DNA of 64,000 nucleotides from Endomicrobiales bacterium (GTDB taxonomy: Bacteria; Elusimicrobiota; Endomicrobiia; Endomicrobiales; JAFGGC01): contig JAFGGC010000034.1 of the NCBI GenBank assembly GCA_016930715.1, forward strand, positions 1 to 64,000, written 5' to 3'. A program made the position numbers and the translations under genes. Shown one piece after another: positions 9,338-18,611 of this stretch; the first letter of the stretch is position 1, and each line of letters opens with the position of its first letter. Below the pieces are notes generated by a model that worked only from the letters and a program-made list of their open reading frames with translations, searched no databases and was not told where the DNA came from.

Positions 9338-10507
9338 ATGCGAAATAGAATATATTTATTACTAATTGGATTACTAATTCTATCTGGATGCACAGCATTT
9401 TCGGAAAGATTGATAAAGGATAAATACGGTTATCCTTTTGGGATAGCTGTTGCCGATATAGATGGAGACGGGGACAATGATTTAACCAGTTCAGATGCGG
9501 ATAAACGCTGTATTTACTGGTTGGAAAATGACGGAATGGAGAACTTTAAAAGTTATTATGTTAAAGAAAAACATGAAGTGTCCTTTCTGGAACGTCATGT
9601 TGTTGGAGATATTAATAATGACGGGCATCCAGATGTAGTTATCGTAGATAATTTGAATGGGAATATATTATGGTATGAAAACAATGGTAAGCCAGGAGAT
9701 AAAATAGTATGGAAGCAGCATTATATCACGATCGGAGGAATGCCCGGAGCATATGACGTTGCGATAGGCGATTTGGATAAAGATGGCGATGTGGATATAG
9801 CGGCAACAGGTTGGCGAAGCAATACAGTTGCATGGTTTGAAAACTGTGCTAAAGGCGACAAAGAGGGGTGGGCAAGACATTCGATAGATGATGATCTAAA
9901 AACATCAAGGTGCATTAGAATTGTTGATTTTGATAAAGACGGAAACATGGATATTCTGGCCGGAGGGCAGGAATCAGCATTGGTAGCATGGTATAAGAAT
10001 CCCGGAGATACAAATAAAAATAAATGGGAAAGAATAGTAATTGATGAATTTACATTCTATCCAAACGGGGGGCAAGCTATTGATATTGATAATGACGGAG
10101 ATCTTGACGTAGTGATGGCGGGTTCCGAAAAACCAGGTTCAAACACGGGTAATGTTGTATGGTACGAAAACAACGGTAATCCTGAGAAAGGGTTGTGGAG
10201 TAAGCATAAAATCTATTCCTCTCTTGAAGGTTGCTTTGAAGCATCTGCAGGTGACTTGGACAATGATGGTGATATTGATGTTGCCGTAACAGCATGGGGA
10301 GACGATGGCTGGATAGCATGGTTTGAAAATTGCGGGAATCCTAAGAAAAAATGGAAGAAACATGTGCTTAAGAATAATTGGAAGAAGGCAAATCAGGTTA
10401 TTGTACGTGATCTCAACAAAGATGGAGCCCTTGATTTATTAGCAATTGCAGAGAGAGGGTCAGCAGAGTTTCGTTGGTGGAAAAACATGAAAAAAGGTAA
10501 AAAATGA
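9338..10507 (+). CDS. FG-GAP/VCBS-repeat lipoprotein
   Basis: Lipobox LILSGC; repeated D-x-D-x-DGDxD motifs (DIDGDGDND, DINNDGHPD, DLDKDGDVD, DFDKDGNMD, DIDNDGDLD, DLDNDGDID). Confidence 0.85.
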   Translation: MRNRIYLLLIGLLILSGCTAFSERLIKDKYGYPFGIAVADIDGDGDNDLTSSDADKRCIYWLENDGMENFKSYYVKEKHEVSFLERHVVGDINNDGHPDVVIVDNLNGNILWYENNGKPGDKIVWKQHYITIGGMPGAYDVAIGDLDKDGDVDIAATGWRSNTVAWFENCAKGDKEGWARHSIDDDLKTSRCIRIVDFDKDGNMDILAGGQESALVAWYKNPGDTNKNKWERIVIDEFTFYPNGGQAIDIDNDGDLDVVMAGSEKPGSNTGNVVWYENNGNPEKGLWSKHKIYSSLEGCFEASAGDLDNDGDIDVAVTAWGDDGWIAWFENCGNPKKKWKKHVLKNNWKKANQVIVRDLNKDGALDLLAIAERGSAEFRWWKNMKKGKK

Positions 10508-10526
10508 AAATAAACAGGGGGTAAAA

Positions 10527-11051
10527 ATGAAAGTCGCCGGAGACAGGATCTATATCAAGCGTTTGACGCCAGAGGACGTCACGCAGGATTACGTCAACTG
10601 GATGAACGATGCGGAAGTGACGCAGTTCCTCGAAAGCAGGTGGAAAACATATACCCTGCAGGATGTCAAGGACTACGTCAAGCACGTCAATTCGACTTCC
10701 ACGGAATTCATGTTCGGTATATTTTTGAAAGAAGGTGACAAGCACATCGGCAACATCAAGATAGGCGGCTTGAACCAGATGCACAAATACGCCGATATCG
10801 GGTTGATTATCGGGGAAAAGAGCATGTGGGGCAAAGGTTTTGCGGCGGAAGCCATAAAACTCGCGACAGAATACGCTTTCAAGGAAATGGGCCTGAACAA
10901 GATAATCGCCGGCATATATGAACCGAATGTGGGCTCGTACAAGGCGTTTTTAAAATGCGGTTACAAGGACGCCGCTAGGCTCAGGAAACACAGGATGTAC
11001 AAGGATAATTATGTCGATGAGTTCATAGTGGAGAAACTGAGGGAATGGTAA
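10527..11051 (+). CDS. GNAT acetyltransferase (RimJ/RimL-like)
   Basis: IGLIIGEKSMWGKGFAAEAIKLATEYAF and YEPNVGSYKAFLKCGYKDAAR motifs. Confidence 0.8.
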   Translation: MKVAGDRIYIKRLTPEDVTQDYVNWMNDAEVTQFLESRWKTYTLQDVKDYVKHVNSTSTEFMFGIFLKEGDKHIGNIKIGGLNQMHKYADIGLIIGEKSMWGKGFAAEAIKLATEYAFKEMGLNKIIAGIYEPNVGSYKAFLKCGYKDAARLRKHRMYKDNYVDEFIVEKLREW

Positions 11052-11052
11052 C

Positions 11053-12093
11053 ATGGGAACGATAAGGCTTCCGAAGATAAAAAAGCTCATAATATTCAGC
11101 GGTGGTGCTCTGCTTCTGGATTTTATAAGGGAAGCGGAGAAGAGAAACATTGAGGCGGTACTCTTTGCTGTAAGGCGCCACTTGGAAGAGAGGATCTATC
11201 CCGGTGACAACAGAACGCTGGAGCAGGTCCTGGAGGAAAAGAAAGTACGTTATTATCAGGAAAGTGATATCAATAGATCGAAAGAGCTTTTTAAGTTGAT
11301 AGATGAAAACACCCTTGGTGTCGGCTTGGGAGAGGCGTACACGTTCGCTCAGAAAACAATAGACGCTTTCGGCGGCAAGTTGTTCGATTTCATGGTAATA
11401 AACCTGCCGGAATACCGCGGAGGCGCGCATTTTACCTGGCAGATACTCAGGAAATCAACAAAGGGCTGCTGGAACATACAGGTCATAAATAAGGATATGG
11501 TTCCGGGCGTCTTTGATTCCGGAGCGGTGATAAAAAGAAGGGAATATGTCATTTCGGTGAACTGCCGTGTTCCATCGGATATCTACGCGTTATCCGACAA
11601 AGAGGGGCTTCAGCTTTTCAAGGATTTCTTGGATGACATAGAAGCAGGAATGGCATTCGTGCCGAAGCCGCTTGATGAAGGCAAAAGCTCTTACTTCCCG
11701 AGGATGTACACGCTTAAGCACGGATATATTAACTGGAGCTGGTCAGCCGAGGAGATAGATAGGTTCATATGCGCCTTTGACGATCCGTACCCCGGCGCTT
11801 CGACGTATTTAGGCGGGAAAAAGGTATTCATCAAGAAATGCAGGATGGACCGTTCCGAGGGCGGTTTTCACCCGTTCATTTCGGGGTTGATATTCAGGAT
11901 ACAAGATGGCAAGGTCTTCGCCGCGGCGAACGGCGGGGCTCTTGAAATAGGCCGGATATGCGATGAGACAGGCAAGGATTGCGTAAAAAACCTGAAACCG
12001 GGACAGAGACTGTATACGCCCGTGAAATATATCGAGGAAGCGATGTTATTTGACGCGGAATATGACAGTGAAGGACTGAAAACAGGCAAATAG
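11053..12093 (+). CDS. Formyltransferase-like protein (sugar N-formyltransferase family) with atypical catalytic residues
   Basis: GKLFDFMVINLPEYRGGAHFTWQI...VPGVFDSGAVI fits the formyltransferase fold signature. Confidence 0.65.
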   Translation: MGTIRLPKIKKLIIFSGGALLLDFIREAEKRNIEAVLFAVRRHLEERIYPGDNRTLEQVLEEKKVRYYQESDINRSKELFKLIDENTLGVGLGEAYTFAQKTIDAFGGKLFDFMVINLPEYRGGAHFTWQILRKSTKGCWNIQVINKDMVPGVFDSGAVIKRREYVISVNCRVPSDIYALSDKEGLQLFKDFLDDIEAGMAFVPKPLDEGKSSYFPRMYTLKHGYINWSWSAEEIDRFICAFDDPYPGASTYLGGKKVFIKKCRMDRSEGGFHPFISGLIFRIQDGKVFAAANGGALEIGRICDETGKDCVKNLKPGQRLYTPVKYIEEAMLFDAEYDSEGLKTGK

Positions 12094-12096
12094 ATG

Positions 12097-12572
12097 ATAG
12101 CTTATAGCAAATAGCCAATGGCAAAAGTCATAAGCGATTGACAATAAGCGGAATCACAATGAGAGACTATAAAAAATTGATTGTTTTTCAGAAAGCACAT
12201 AGATTTGTTATTGCTATCTATAAAATAACTAAAGCATTTCCTAAACATGAACAATATGCATTGACTTCTCAACTACGAAGAGCAGCTATTTCAGTTCCTG
12301 CAAATATTGTTGAAGGTTCAAGAAGGAATTCGGAAAAGGAATATTTGCAGTTTCTTAATATCTCGCTTTCGTCGTTGTCGGAAGTGGAGTACTATATAGA
12401 ATTGTCAAATGAACTAAAATATATTGATTCCAAAGAATATGCAGGACTGATTTCAAGTTGCAATGATATATTTGCTATGCTTCATGGTTTAATGAAGACT
12501 ATAAAAGACAGTAGTAAACAGTAAGCAATTATCAATAAGCAATGAGCAATTAGCTATAAGCAAATAGCAATG
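12097..12572. repeat. Short degenerate direct repeats bracketing the four-helix-bundle gene
   Basis: tagcttatagcaaatagccaatg (12098-12120) vs tagctataagcaaatagcaatg (12551-12572); taagcgattgacaataagc (12131-12149) vs taagcaattatcaataagc (12522-12540). Confidence 0.75.
12159..12524 (+). CDS. Four-helix-bundle protein (23S rRNA intervening-sequence protein family)
   Basis: MRDYKKLIVFQKAHRFVIAIYKITKAFPKHEQYALTSQLRRAAISVPANIVEGSRRNSEKEYLQFLNISLSSLSEVEYYI is characteristic of the IVP/four-helix-bundle family. Confidence 0.92.
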   Translation: MRDYKKLIVFQKAHRFVIAIYKITKAFPKHEQYALTSQLRRAAISVPANIVEGSRRNSEKEYLQFLNISLSSLSEVEYYIELSNELKYIDSKEYAGLISSCNDIFAMLHGLMKTIKDSSKQ

Positions 12573-12593
12573 TGTAATTTTAGGAGTGATAAA

Positions 12594-13898
12594 ATGTCAA
12601 ACATGTTGGAATTATTGAAACAAATCTACCCCCTGCAGCTTGCGCCGATATCTTCTGACACGGAAAAGGCGTTTGATATCATAAAACGGCAGCTTCCCGG
12701 TGAAGTAGAACTGCACGAGTATCCTTCGGGGATGGAATTCAACGGCTGGATAGTACCGCAGTCATGGGGAATAAAGAAAGCGGAGATACGAAAGAACGGG
12801 AAACTCATATACGACGGCACTAAGCACGTCCTTGGTGTAATGAGCTATTCAAAATCATTTACCGGCGACGTCAGTCTGGACGAATTGAAGAAACACCTGA
12901 CATTCAGGAAGGACCAGCCCGCGGCAGTCGGGTATCACTGTGATTATTTCATCAAACAGTGGACGGCCGACTGGGGCATGAGCGTGCCGTATAACTTGTA
13001 CAAAAAGCTGCAGAAAGGGACCTATAACGTTGACCTTCAGACGGTCTTTAGGGACGGTAGAATGAAGGTCCTGGACTGCTTCCTGCCGGGTAAAAGTCCT
13101 GAGACGGTAATATTGAACGCTCACAGCTGCCACGCAGGCCAGGCAAACGACGGGGCATCAGGCATAGCGGTCGGCATGGAACTGATGAACCGCCTTTCAA
13201 AAAGGAAGAACAAGTACTCGTACCGGTTTATAATAACGGCCGAACACCTCGGGACGGTGTTTTATCTTTCAAAAATTCCGAAAGAAACTCTTAAAACCTT
13301 CAAGCACGGCATATTCCTTGAGATGCTGGGGAACAATAACCGCCTGATAGTGCAAAAAAGCCTTTTGGGGGACAATCTGATAGACAAGATAGCCGAGCAC
13401 TACGTGGAAACTTATGAAAAACGCGGGCAGACAGCGCCTTTCAGGAAGGTCGTCGGCAATGACGAGACGGTCTGGGAGGCAGCCGGCTACGAAGTGCCTA
13501 TGATATCGGTTTCCAGATGGCCGTACAAGGAATACCATACTTCGCTGGATGACGAGAAAATAATATCAGAAAAGAAACTGGAGGAGTCGGCGGCCGCGAT
13601 AGAAGAGATGCTGTTCATTTTGGATACCAACTGCCGGATGATCAGGAAATTCGAAGGCCTAATCGCGCTCAGTAACCCTAAATACGACCTTTACATGAAG
13701 CCGGGCACGGACCCCTCGATACCGGAAACCGTACCCGAAGAAGGGCGCAAGTTCAACTACATGATGGATTTTCTCCCGCGGTATTTTGACGGCAAAACGA
13801 CCGTGCTTGATATCGCGGTGAAGCACGGTTTAAGATACAGGTCTGTTTACAATTACATATGCAAATTTAAGGGAAAGGGGCTCGTGGAATTCGTATGA
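12594..13898 (+). CDS. DUF4910/DUF2172-type aminopeptidase-like (M28-like) protein
   Basis: Architecture NGWIVPQSWGIKKAEIRKNGKLIYDG ... LNAHSCHAGQANDGASGIAVGMELM ... ITAEHLGTVFYLS, with C-terminal winged-helix-like segment. Confidence 0.75.
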   Translation: MSNMLELLKQIYPLQLAPISSDTEKAFDIIKRQLPGEVELHEYPSGMEFNGWIVPQSWGIKKAEIRKNGKLIYDGTKHVLGVMSYSKSFTGDVSLDELKKHLTFRKDQPAAVGYHCDYFIKQWTADWGMSVPYNLYKKLQKGTYNVDLQTVFRDGRMKVLDCFLPGKSPETVILNAHSCHAGQANDGASGIAVGMELMNRLSKRKNKYSYRFIITAEHLGTVFYLSKIPKETLKTFKHGIFLEMLGNNNRLIVQKSLLGDNLIDKIAEHYVETYEKRGQTAPFRKVVGNDETVWEAAGYEVPMISVSRWPYKEYHTSLDDEKIISEKKLEESAAAIEEMLFILDTNCRMIRKFEGLIALSNPKYDLYMKPGTDPSIPETVPEEGRKFNYMMDFLPRYFDGKTTVLDIAVKHGLRYRSVYNYICKFKGKGLVEFV

Positions 13899-15355
13899 CG
13901 AAGTACAAGATCTGTTACCTTGACCATCACGGAGCTAACGAGATATATATTAAACTGCACAAGAGATTCGTGGATGCCGGTATCGTGCAGGAAAACCCGG
14001 CGTTTTTTTCGATGAGCATGTACTACAAGAGTAAGTTCAGGAAAGCGTTCAAGAACGCCGAAATAGTGGATGTTCCGAACATACTTGACTGGATGAGGTT
14101 AAAATTCACTAACAAGAACGGTAAAATCGAACCGTACGTTTTCGGGAACGAATATTTCGAGCGGGGATGGAAACTTGACAAGGTGTTGAGATTTAAAAAA
14201 AGGGAAGACGTCCTTTTGCTTTGGAACGAGATCGTGAAGCGTTCACTTGAATTTCTGGAAAGAACAAGGCCTGACTTCATAATCGGCGAGCAGATGCAGG
14301 TTATGCCTTATTACGCCGTATTCCTGTGCGCGGTGAAGCTGAAAATACCCTATATACACTATGCCACCGCACGTCTTGAAGAAGGCACGGAAATCTATAA
14401 CAGCGTTTCGAACATACCGTTGGATTTCAACATGGATACGGATGCACCGAAGGAGATAGTCGAAAGGGCAAAAGGGCATATTGAAAGGATAAGGTCCAAA
14501 TTCTACAAAAGCCCGCTATATGGCGAAACAGAACCCCCGAAGGTAAAGAACGAGGATATCAGGAAGTATTTCAAATACCTGTATGAACAGTTCAACGGCG
14601 GTATGCTGGAGACCACCGGCAGGGGATTGTTCAGCCCTGTCAGGAGCAAGCTTACCGGGATGAAGCTTTATAAAGTATTGCAAAAAGGAAAATATTTCAA
14701 GCATATCGATGCAGTAAAGGAGTTGAAGGGCAAAAAGAAGCTTTTCTTCCCGCTGCATGTCACGCCCGAGGCAAGTACCGACCTTTGGGCGCCGAAGTAC
14801 AATGACATGTACGAAACGGCAAGAATGATAACCGACAAACTGCCCGGGAATTGGGTGCTGGTTATAAAGGAACATCCTTCGGTCGTGACGCTTCAAAGGC
14901 CCATTGAAGAAATAGAAAAGATATCAAGACTGCCGAATTCCGTGTTTTTAGGGCCGTACGAGTCGAACGCCGAGCTGTTCAAACTATGCGACGCCGGGAT
15001 AATGATACTGGGGACGCTGGGTATGGAGATGATAATAAACGGATTTCCGACCATCACGATAGCCGACGCCGTTTACAATGCCACGGGCAACACCGTTTAT
15101 TGCCCGGACCTTGAAAACCTGCCGAAGGCCCTGAACGATGTACTTAAAAAGAAGATAGATGAAGATAAGAATATTAGATTCGTCGCGGGATTCATCAACT
15201 GCATTGCAAAAGGCGTGCCTATCAACCCGGATTTCTATCCGGAATATCTAAATGACGATAATATTTCAGTAATAGCGGATAGTTTTAAAGCCCGGGTGCT
15301 TGATAAGAAACAATACCTTTTGAGTTACATTGATCAAGGGATACCAACTATATAA
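13895..15355 (+). CDS. Surface carbohydrate biosynthesis protein (Kps/CDP-glycerol transferase-like fold)
   Basis: VIKEHPSV...GPYESNAELFKLCDAGIMILGTLGMEMIINGFPTITI resembles capsule transferase C-terminal halves. Confidence 0.5.
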   Translation: MTKYKICYLDHHGANEIYIKLHKRFVDAGIVQENPAFFSMSMYYKSKFRKAFKNAEIVDVPNILDWMRLKFTNKNGKIEPYVFGNEYFERGWKLDKVLRFKKREDVLLLWNEIVKRSLEFLERTRPDFIIGEQMQVMPYYAVFLCAVKLKIPYIHYATARLEEGTEIYNSVSNIPLDFNMDTDAPKEIVERAKGHIERIRSKFYKSPLYGETEPPKVKNEDIRKYFKYLYEQFNGGMLETTGRGLFSPVRSKLTGMKLYKVLQKGKYFKHIDAVKELKGKKKLFFPLHVTPEASTDLWAPKYNDMYETARMITDKLPGNWVLVIKEHPSVVTLQRPIEEIEKISRLPNSVFLGPYESNAELFKLCDAGIMILGTLGMEMIINGFPTITIADAVYNATGNTVYCPDLENLPKALNDVLKKKIDEDKNIRFVAGFINCIAKGVPINPDFYPEYLNDDNISVIADSFKARVLDKKQYLLSYIDQGIPTI

Positions 15356-15377
15356 TTCAAGCGGGAGGGAAGATCAG

Positions 15378-16220
15378 ATGAAAAAGTACCTATGTGCCTT
15401 ATTTTTTGTTCTTGCAATTAGCTGTATGCCATCGGCCATCTGCGGCGTATTTGCGGAGGTCCCGAACGAAATAACCTACACGGGGAGGCTGCGGGAATAC
15501 GGTCAGGCCGCAAGCGGGACAAAGACAATTCGTTTTACGATTTATGACGCGTCGTCGGGGGGCAACCAGAAATGGACCAGCGGCGATGTCAGCGTTACGG
15601 TGACGAACGGCGTGTTCACACAAACTCTTTCGCCGAATGTGGACTGGAGAGGCGGCTCTTTCTGGATAGAAACCATAATAAGCGGCAAAGTGTTGTCGCC
15701 ACGCGAAAAACTGACGACACAGGTATTCGCTCTTCATTCGAGGACAGCTGAAGATGTTGAAAAAGCATCAGGCCAAAACATTCATTTTTCGGTAGGGAAC
15801 AGCACTTATGTGGTGATCCTGGCCACTGGAACTGTACAGATAAACGGTTCATTGGAAGTGTCAAATTATATGAATTCATTCTGGGATAGGGGAGATCCTT
15901 CTAGCGCTGATTTTACAGCTGCAAGCTTTACGACAGATAATACTTGGCGCACAATGGATTTGTCGTCTATTGTTCCGACTGGTACAAAAGCAGTATTGCT
16001 TTATATTACCGCAAGAAATGATAGTGGTTTAAGAATAATGAAATTCAGAAAGAAAGGGAACAGCAATGAGTATAATGTTAGCGAAATGCAGGCTCTTGCT
16101 GGTGAATATAGGTCTGGTGATTATATTGTCCCAGTTTCAACCGCAAGAGAAATTGAATACAAAATTCCTTCCGCGACAAACTGGTTAATTAATGTAGCAG
16201 TCAAAGGATGGTGGAAATAG
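15378..16220 (+). CDS. Secreted modular protein, paralog 2 (EVPNEITYTGRLREYG module plus KGWWK-type C-terminal domain)
   Basis: Signal peptide; N-terminal module nearly identical to the 8485 and 36445 proteins; C-terminus ends VAVKGWWK as in paralog 1. Confidence 0.75.
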   Translation: MKKYLCALFFVLAISCMPSAICGVFAEVPNEITYTGRLREYGQAASGTKTIRFTIYDASSGGNQKWTSGDVSVTVTNGVFTQTLSPNVDWRGGSFWIETIISGKVLSPREKLTTQVFALHSRTAEDVEKASGQNIHFSVGNSTYVVILATGTVQINGSLEVSNYMNSFWDRGDPSSADFTAASFTTDNTWRTMDLSSIVPTGTKAVLLYITARNDSGLRIMKFRKKGNSNEYNVSEMQALAGEYRSGDYIVPVSTAREIEYKIPSATNWLINVAVKGWWK

Positions 16221-16222
16221 CA

Positions 16223-16978
16223 ATGAAAAGGATCGAGCACAGATACAACGATGTAGTAATATCAAAAACTGAATGGGCTATTAAGGGAAGAGATATTCTT
16301 TTATCAGTAGTGAAAAATATCGTTAAGACCAATTGGGGAAAGCAATTAGAATCTACAAATAAGAATAGTGCCCTTGACATTGGTTTTGGGCCCGGATTGT
16401 TCATTGAAGCGTATAAAGACATGGGATTTAAGCAGGTAACCGGCATTGACCGTTCAAATGACTGCGTTGAAAAGGCAAAAAATAACGTAAAAAAGGAAGG
16501 AATCGATTTTATATGCTCGGATGCCAATGAGTATCTTGAGAAAACAAGCGGTAAATACTCGTTGATCTCGGCATTTCACGTAATCGAACACATGGATACG
16601 GAGTATTTGAACAGGTTCATTGAACTTACCTACGGCAGGCTGGAGAACGGCGGAATGTTGCTGCTTGAAACCCCTAACATGAATTATCTTCTTGCGAATT
16701 ACCACCGATACGGAGACATAACGCACAAGAACGGTTTTACGGCAAACTCACTGACGCAGCTGCTTGAAGGGTATGGTTTCAAGCAGGTCATTGCGGGCGA
16801 AAAAAATGTGCAGGCCATGTCTCTTTTTCATGTAATAAGAAAGATTCTGGGTGAGAGCATTGTCCGCAGTATTTACAAAGCGGCTATACTGTTTTTAGAA
16901 GGCTTTGAGGAATTAAAAGCGAGAAGAGGTATATTTTCAACTTACTTTTGGGTTATAGGGAAGAAAAATGAAGAATGA
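16223..16978 (+). CDS. SAM-dependent methyltransferase (class I)
   Basis: ALDIGFGPGLFIEAYKDMGFKQVTGIDRS, ISAFHVIEHM, LENGGMLLLETPN. Confidence 0.85.
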   Translation: MKRIEHRYNDVVISKTEWAIKGRDILLSVVKNIVKTNWGKQLESTNKNSALDIGFGPGLFIEAYKDMGFKQVTGIDRSNDCVEKAKNNVKKEGIDFICSDANEYLEKTSGKYSLISAFHVIEHMDTEYLNRFIELTYGRLENGGMLLLETPNMNYLLANYHRYGDITHKNGFTANSLTQLLEGYGFKQVIAGEKNVQAMSLFHVIRKILGESIVRSIYKAAILFLEGFEELKARRGIFSTYFWVIGKKNEE

Positions 16979-18611
16979 TATAAAAACGTTTCTTAATACG
17001 ATTCTATCAGCTTTGGGATTATACAATACTGTTAAAGACATCTATAGGGTAAACATTTTAAACAGATTTGCGAAAGAAGGTTTTGAAAAAACACTAGATA
17101 TGTTAGAGAGAACGAATAAGATTGGGTTAAAAAAGAACTGTGGAATGTCTATTCTGCACTTTTATCCTGAGTTGAACTATGGTTTTAGCCTATATATTAA
17201 CTTGTTCATTGATTATATGCTGAAGATTAGAGGGGCAAATGTTGAAGCATTGATTTGCGAAGGGGAGATGACTTTTTGTACTACTTGCAATGATGCTAGA
17301 GAAGGACGTTTAACGTGTTACTGTAAAAACTGTATGAGGTGGGGGCAAAGATATCTAGATTTGTTTAAAATAAACGTGAAAAAGTATAGAGAATACATAA
17401 CAAAAGATGAAATTAAGGGAATTGAAGAAGAAACAAAGAAAATTATCAGAGTCATGTATGAATACAAATATAAGGGAATTAATGTAGGATATCACGCAAT
17501 AAATTCCGCTGATAGATACTTCATGGGTAAAAAACCGATAAAAAATGAATACCTTGATATATACAAGGAAGAGTTAAGAAATGCCATGATTTCTGTAAAA
17601 GTGGCCGAAACGATATTTAAAGAAAATAAATATGACCTTGTAATAATGCAGCATGGGATATATGCATCATGGGGGAGCTTTGTTGAATATGCGAAGAATG
17701 TTGGAATAAAGGATAGAGTATATGCGTTTGCAGATTTCTATGATTGCGGACTTGTTTTTGACATATTTAAAGCTGGAAGTGAGTATGAAAAGTATTTAGA
17801 GCTTAGAGGTAATCGCGAGTTAAATGAAAAGGAAAAAAAGGAATTAAATGCATTTTTGTCTAAAAGAAAAAAATCTTTGTTAGGGCAAATAAAGCTTTAT
17901 AAGAATGTGAAGAACCTGCCTCAGGGGTTTATGGAATCGTTAAAATCGTATAAAAGGGTTTATATGATATTTCCAAATCTTACATGGGATCCCGGGATAG
18001 AAAACCTGAATACAATTTATAGCAATATATGGGAATGGATAAGTCACACGATAGAATTATTCAAGGACAAACCGGAGTATAAGTTGATACTGAAGCCTCA
18101 TCCTTCAGACATACTTTCTCAAGAATCTCTAGAGCAAAAAATAAAGCATAAATATGCCGATATAAAAGAAAACATAACGATACTGCCCGCTGATGTGAAG
18201 CTTAAGGCATATGATTTTTTTCCGCATATCCATCGCGGTATCGTTTACAGCGGCACGGTCGGCATAGAGATGTCGCTGGACAATATCCCGGTAATTACGG
18301 CCGGTATGGCGCGCTATAAGGGCCTGGGATTCACGTTTGACGCGAAAGACAAAAAGGATTATGAACGGTTGCTGTTTTCGGATGAGCTGAAAATAACGGA
18401 CGAGATGAGAAAACAGCTTGAATTGTTCGCGGATTTCTACTTTATCAAGTCAACCGTCGATTTCCCGGTATTTAAAACGCTTCTGTCCTATCCGATAGAG
18501 CTGACCATAGATAATCTAAACGTGTTTAACCCTGGCGAGAACAGGGACATAGACCACATATGCGATTTTCTTATGGGCAAGAAAGAGATCATTCAATACA
18601 GGGATTACTGA
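16968..18611 (+). CDS. Surface polysaccharide transferase-like protein with Cys-rich segment
   Basis: FCTTCNDAREGRLTCYCKNC; LILKPHPSDIL...IHRGIVYSGTVGIEMSLDNIPVITAGMARY. Confidence 0.5.
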   Translation: MKNDIKTFLNTILSALGLYNTVKDIYRVNILNRFAKEGFEKTLDMLERTNKIGLKKNCGMSILHFYPELNYGFSLYINLFIDYMLKIRGANVEALICEGEMTFCTTCNDAREGRLTCYCKNCMRWGQRYLDLFKINVKKYREYITKDEIKGIEEETKKIIRVMYEYKYKGINVGYHAINSADRYFMGKKPIKNEYLDIYKEELRNAMISVKVAETIFKENKYDLVIMQHGIYASWGSFVEYAKNVGIKDRVYAFADFYDCGLVFDIFKAGSEYEKYLELRGNRELNEKEKKELNAFLSKRKKSLLGQIKLYKNVKNLPQGFMESLKSYKRVYMIFPNLTWDPGIENLNTIYSNIWEWISHTIELFKDKPEYKLILKPHPSDILSQESLEQKIKHKYADIKENITILPADVKLKAYDFFPHIHRGIVYSGTVGIEMSLDNIPVITAGMARYKGLGFTFDAKDKKDYERLLFSDELKITDEMRKQLELFADFYFIKSTVDFPVFKTLLSYPIELTIDNLNVFNPGENRDIDHICDFLMGKKEIIQYRDY

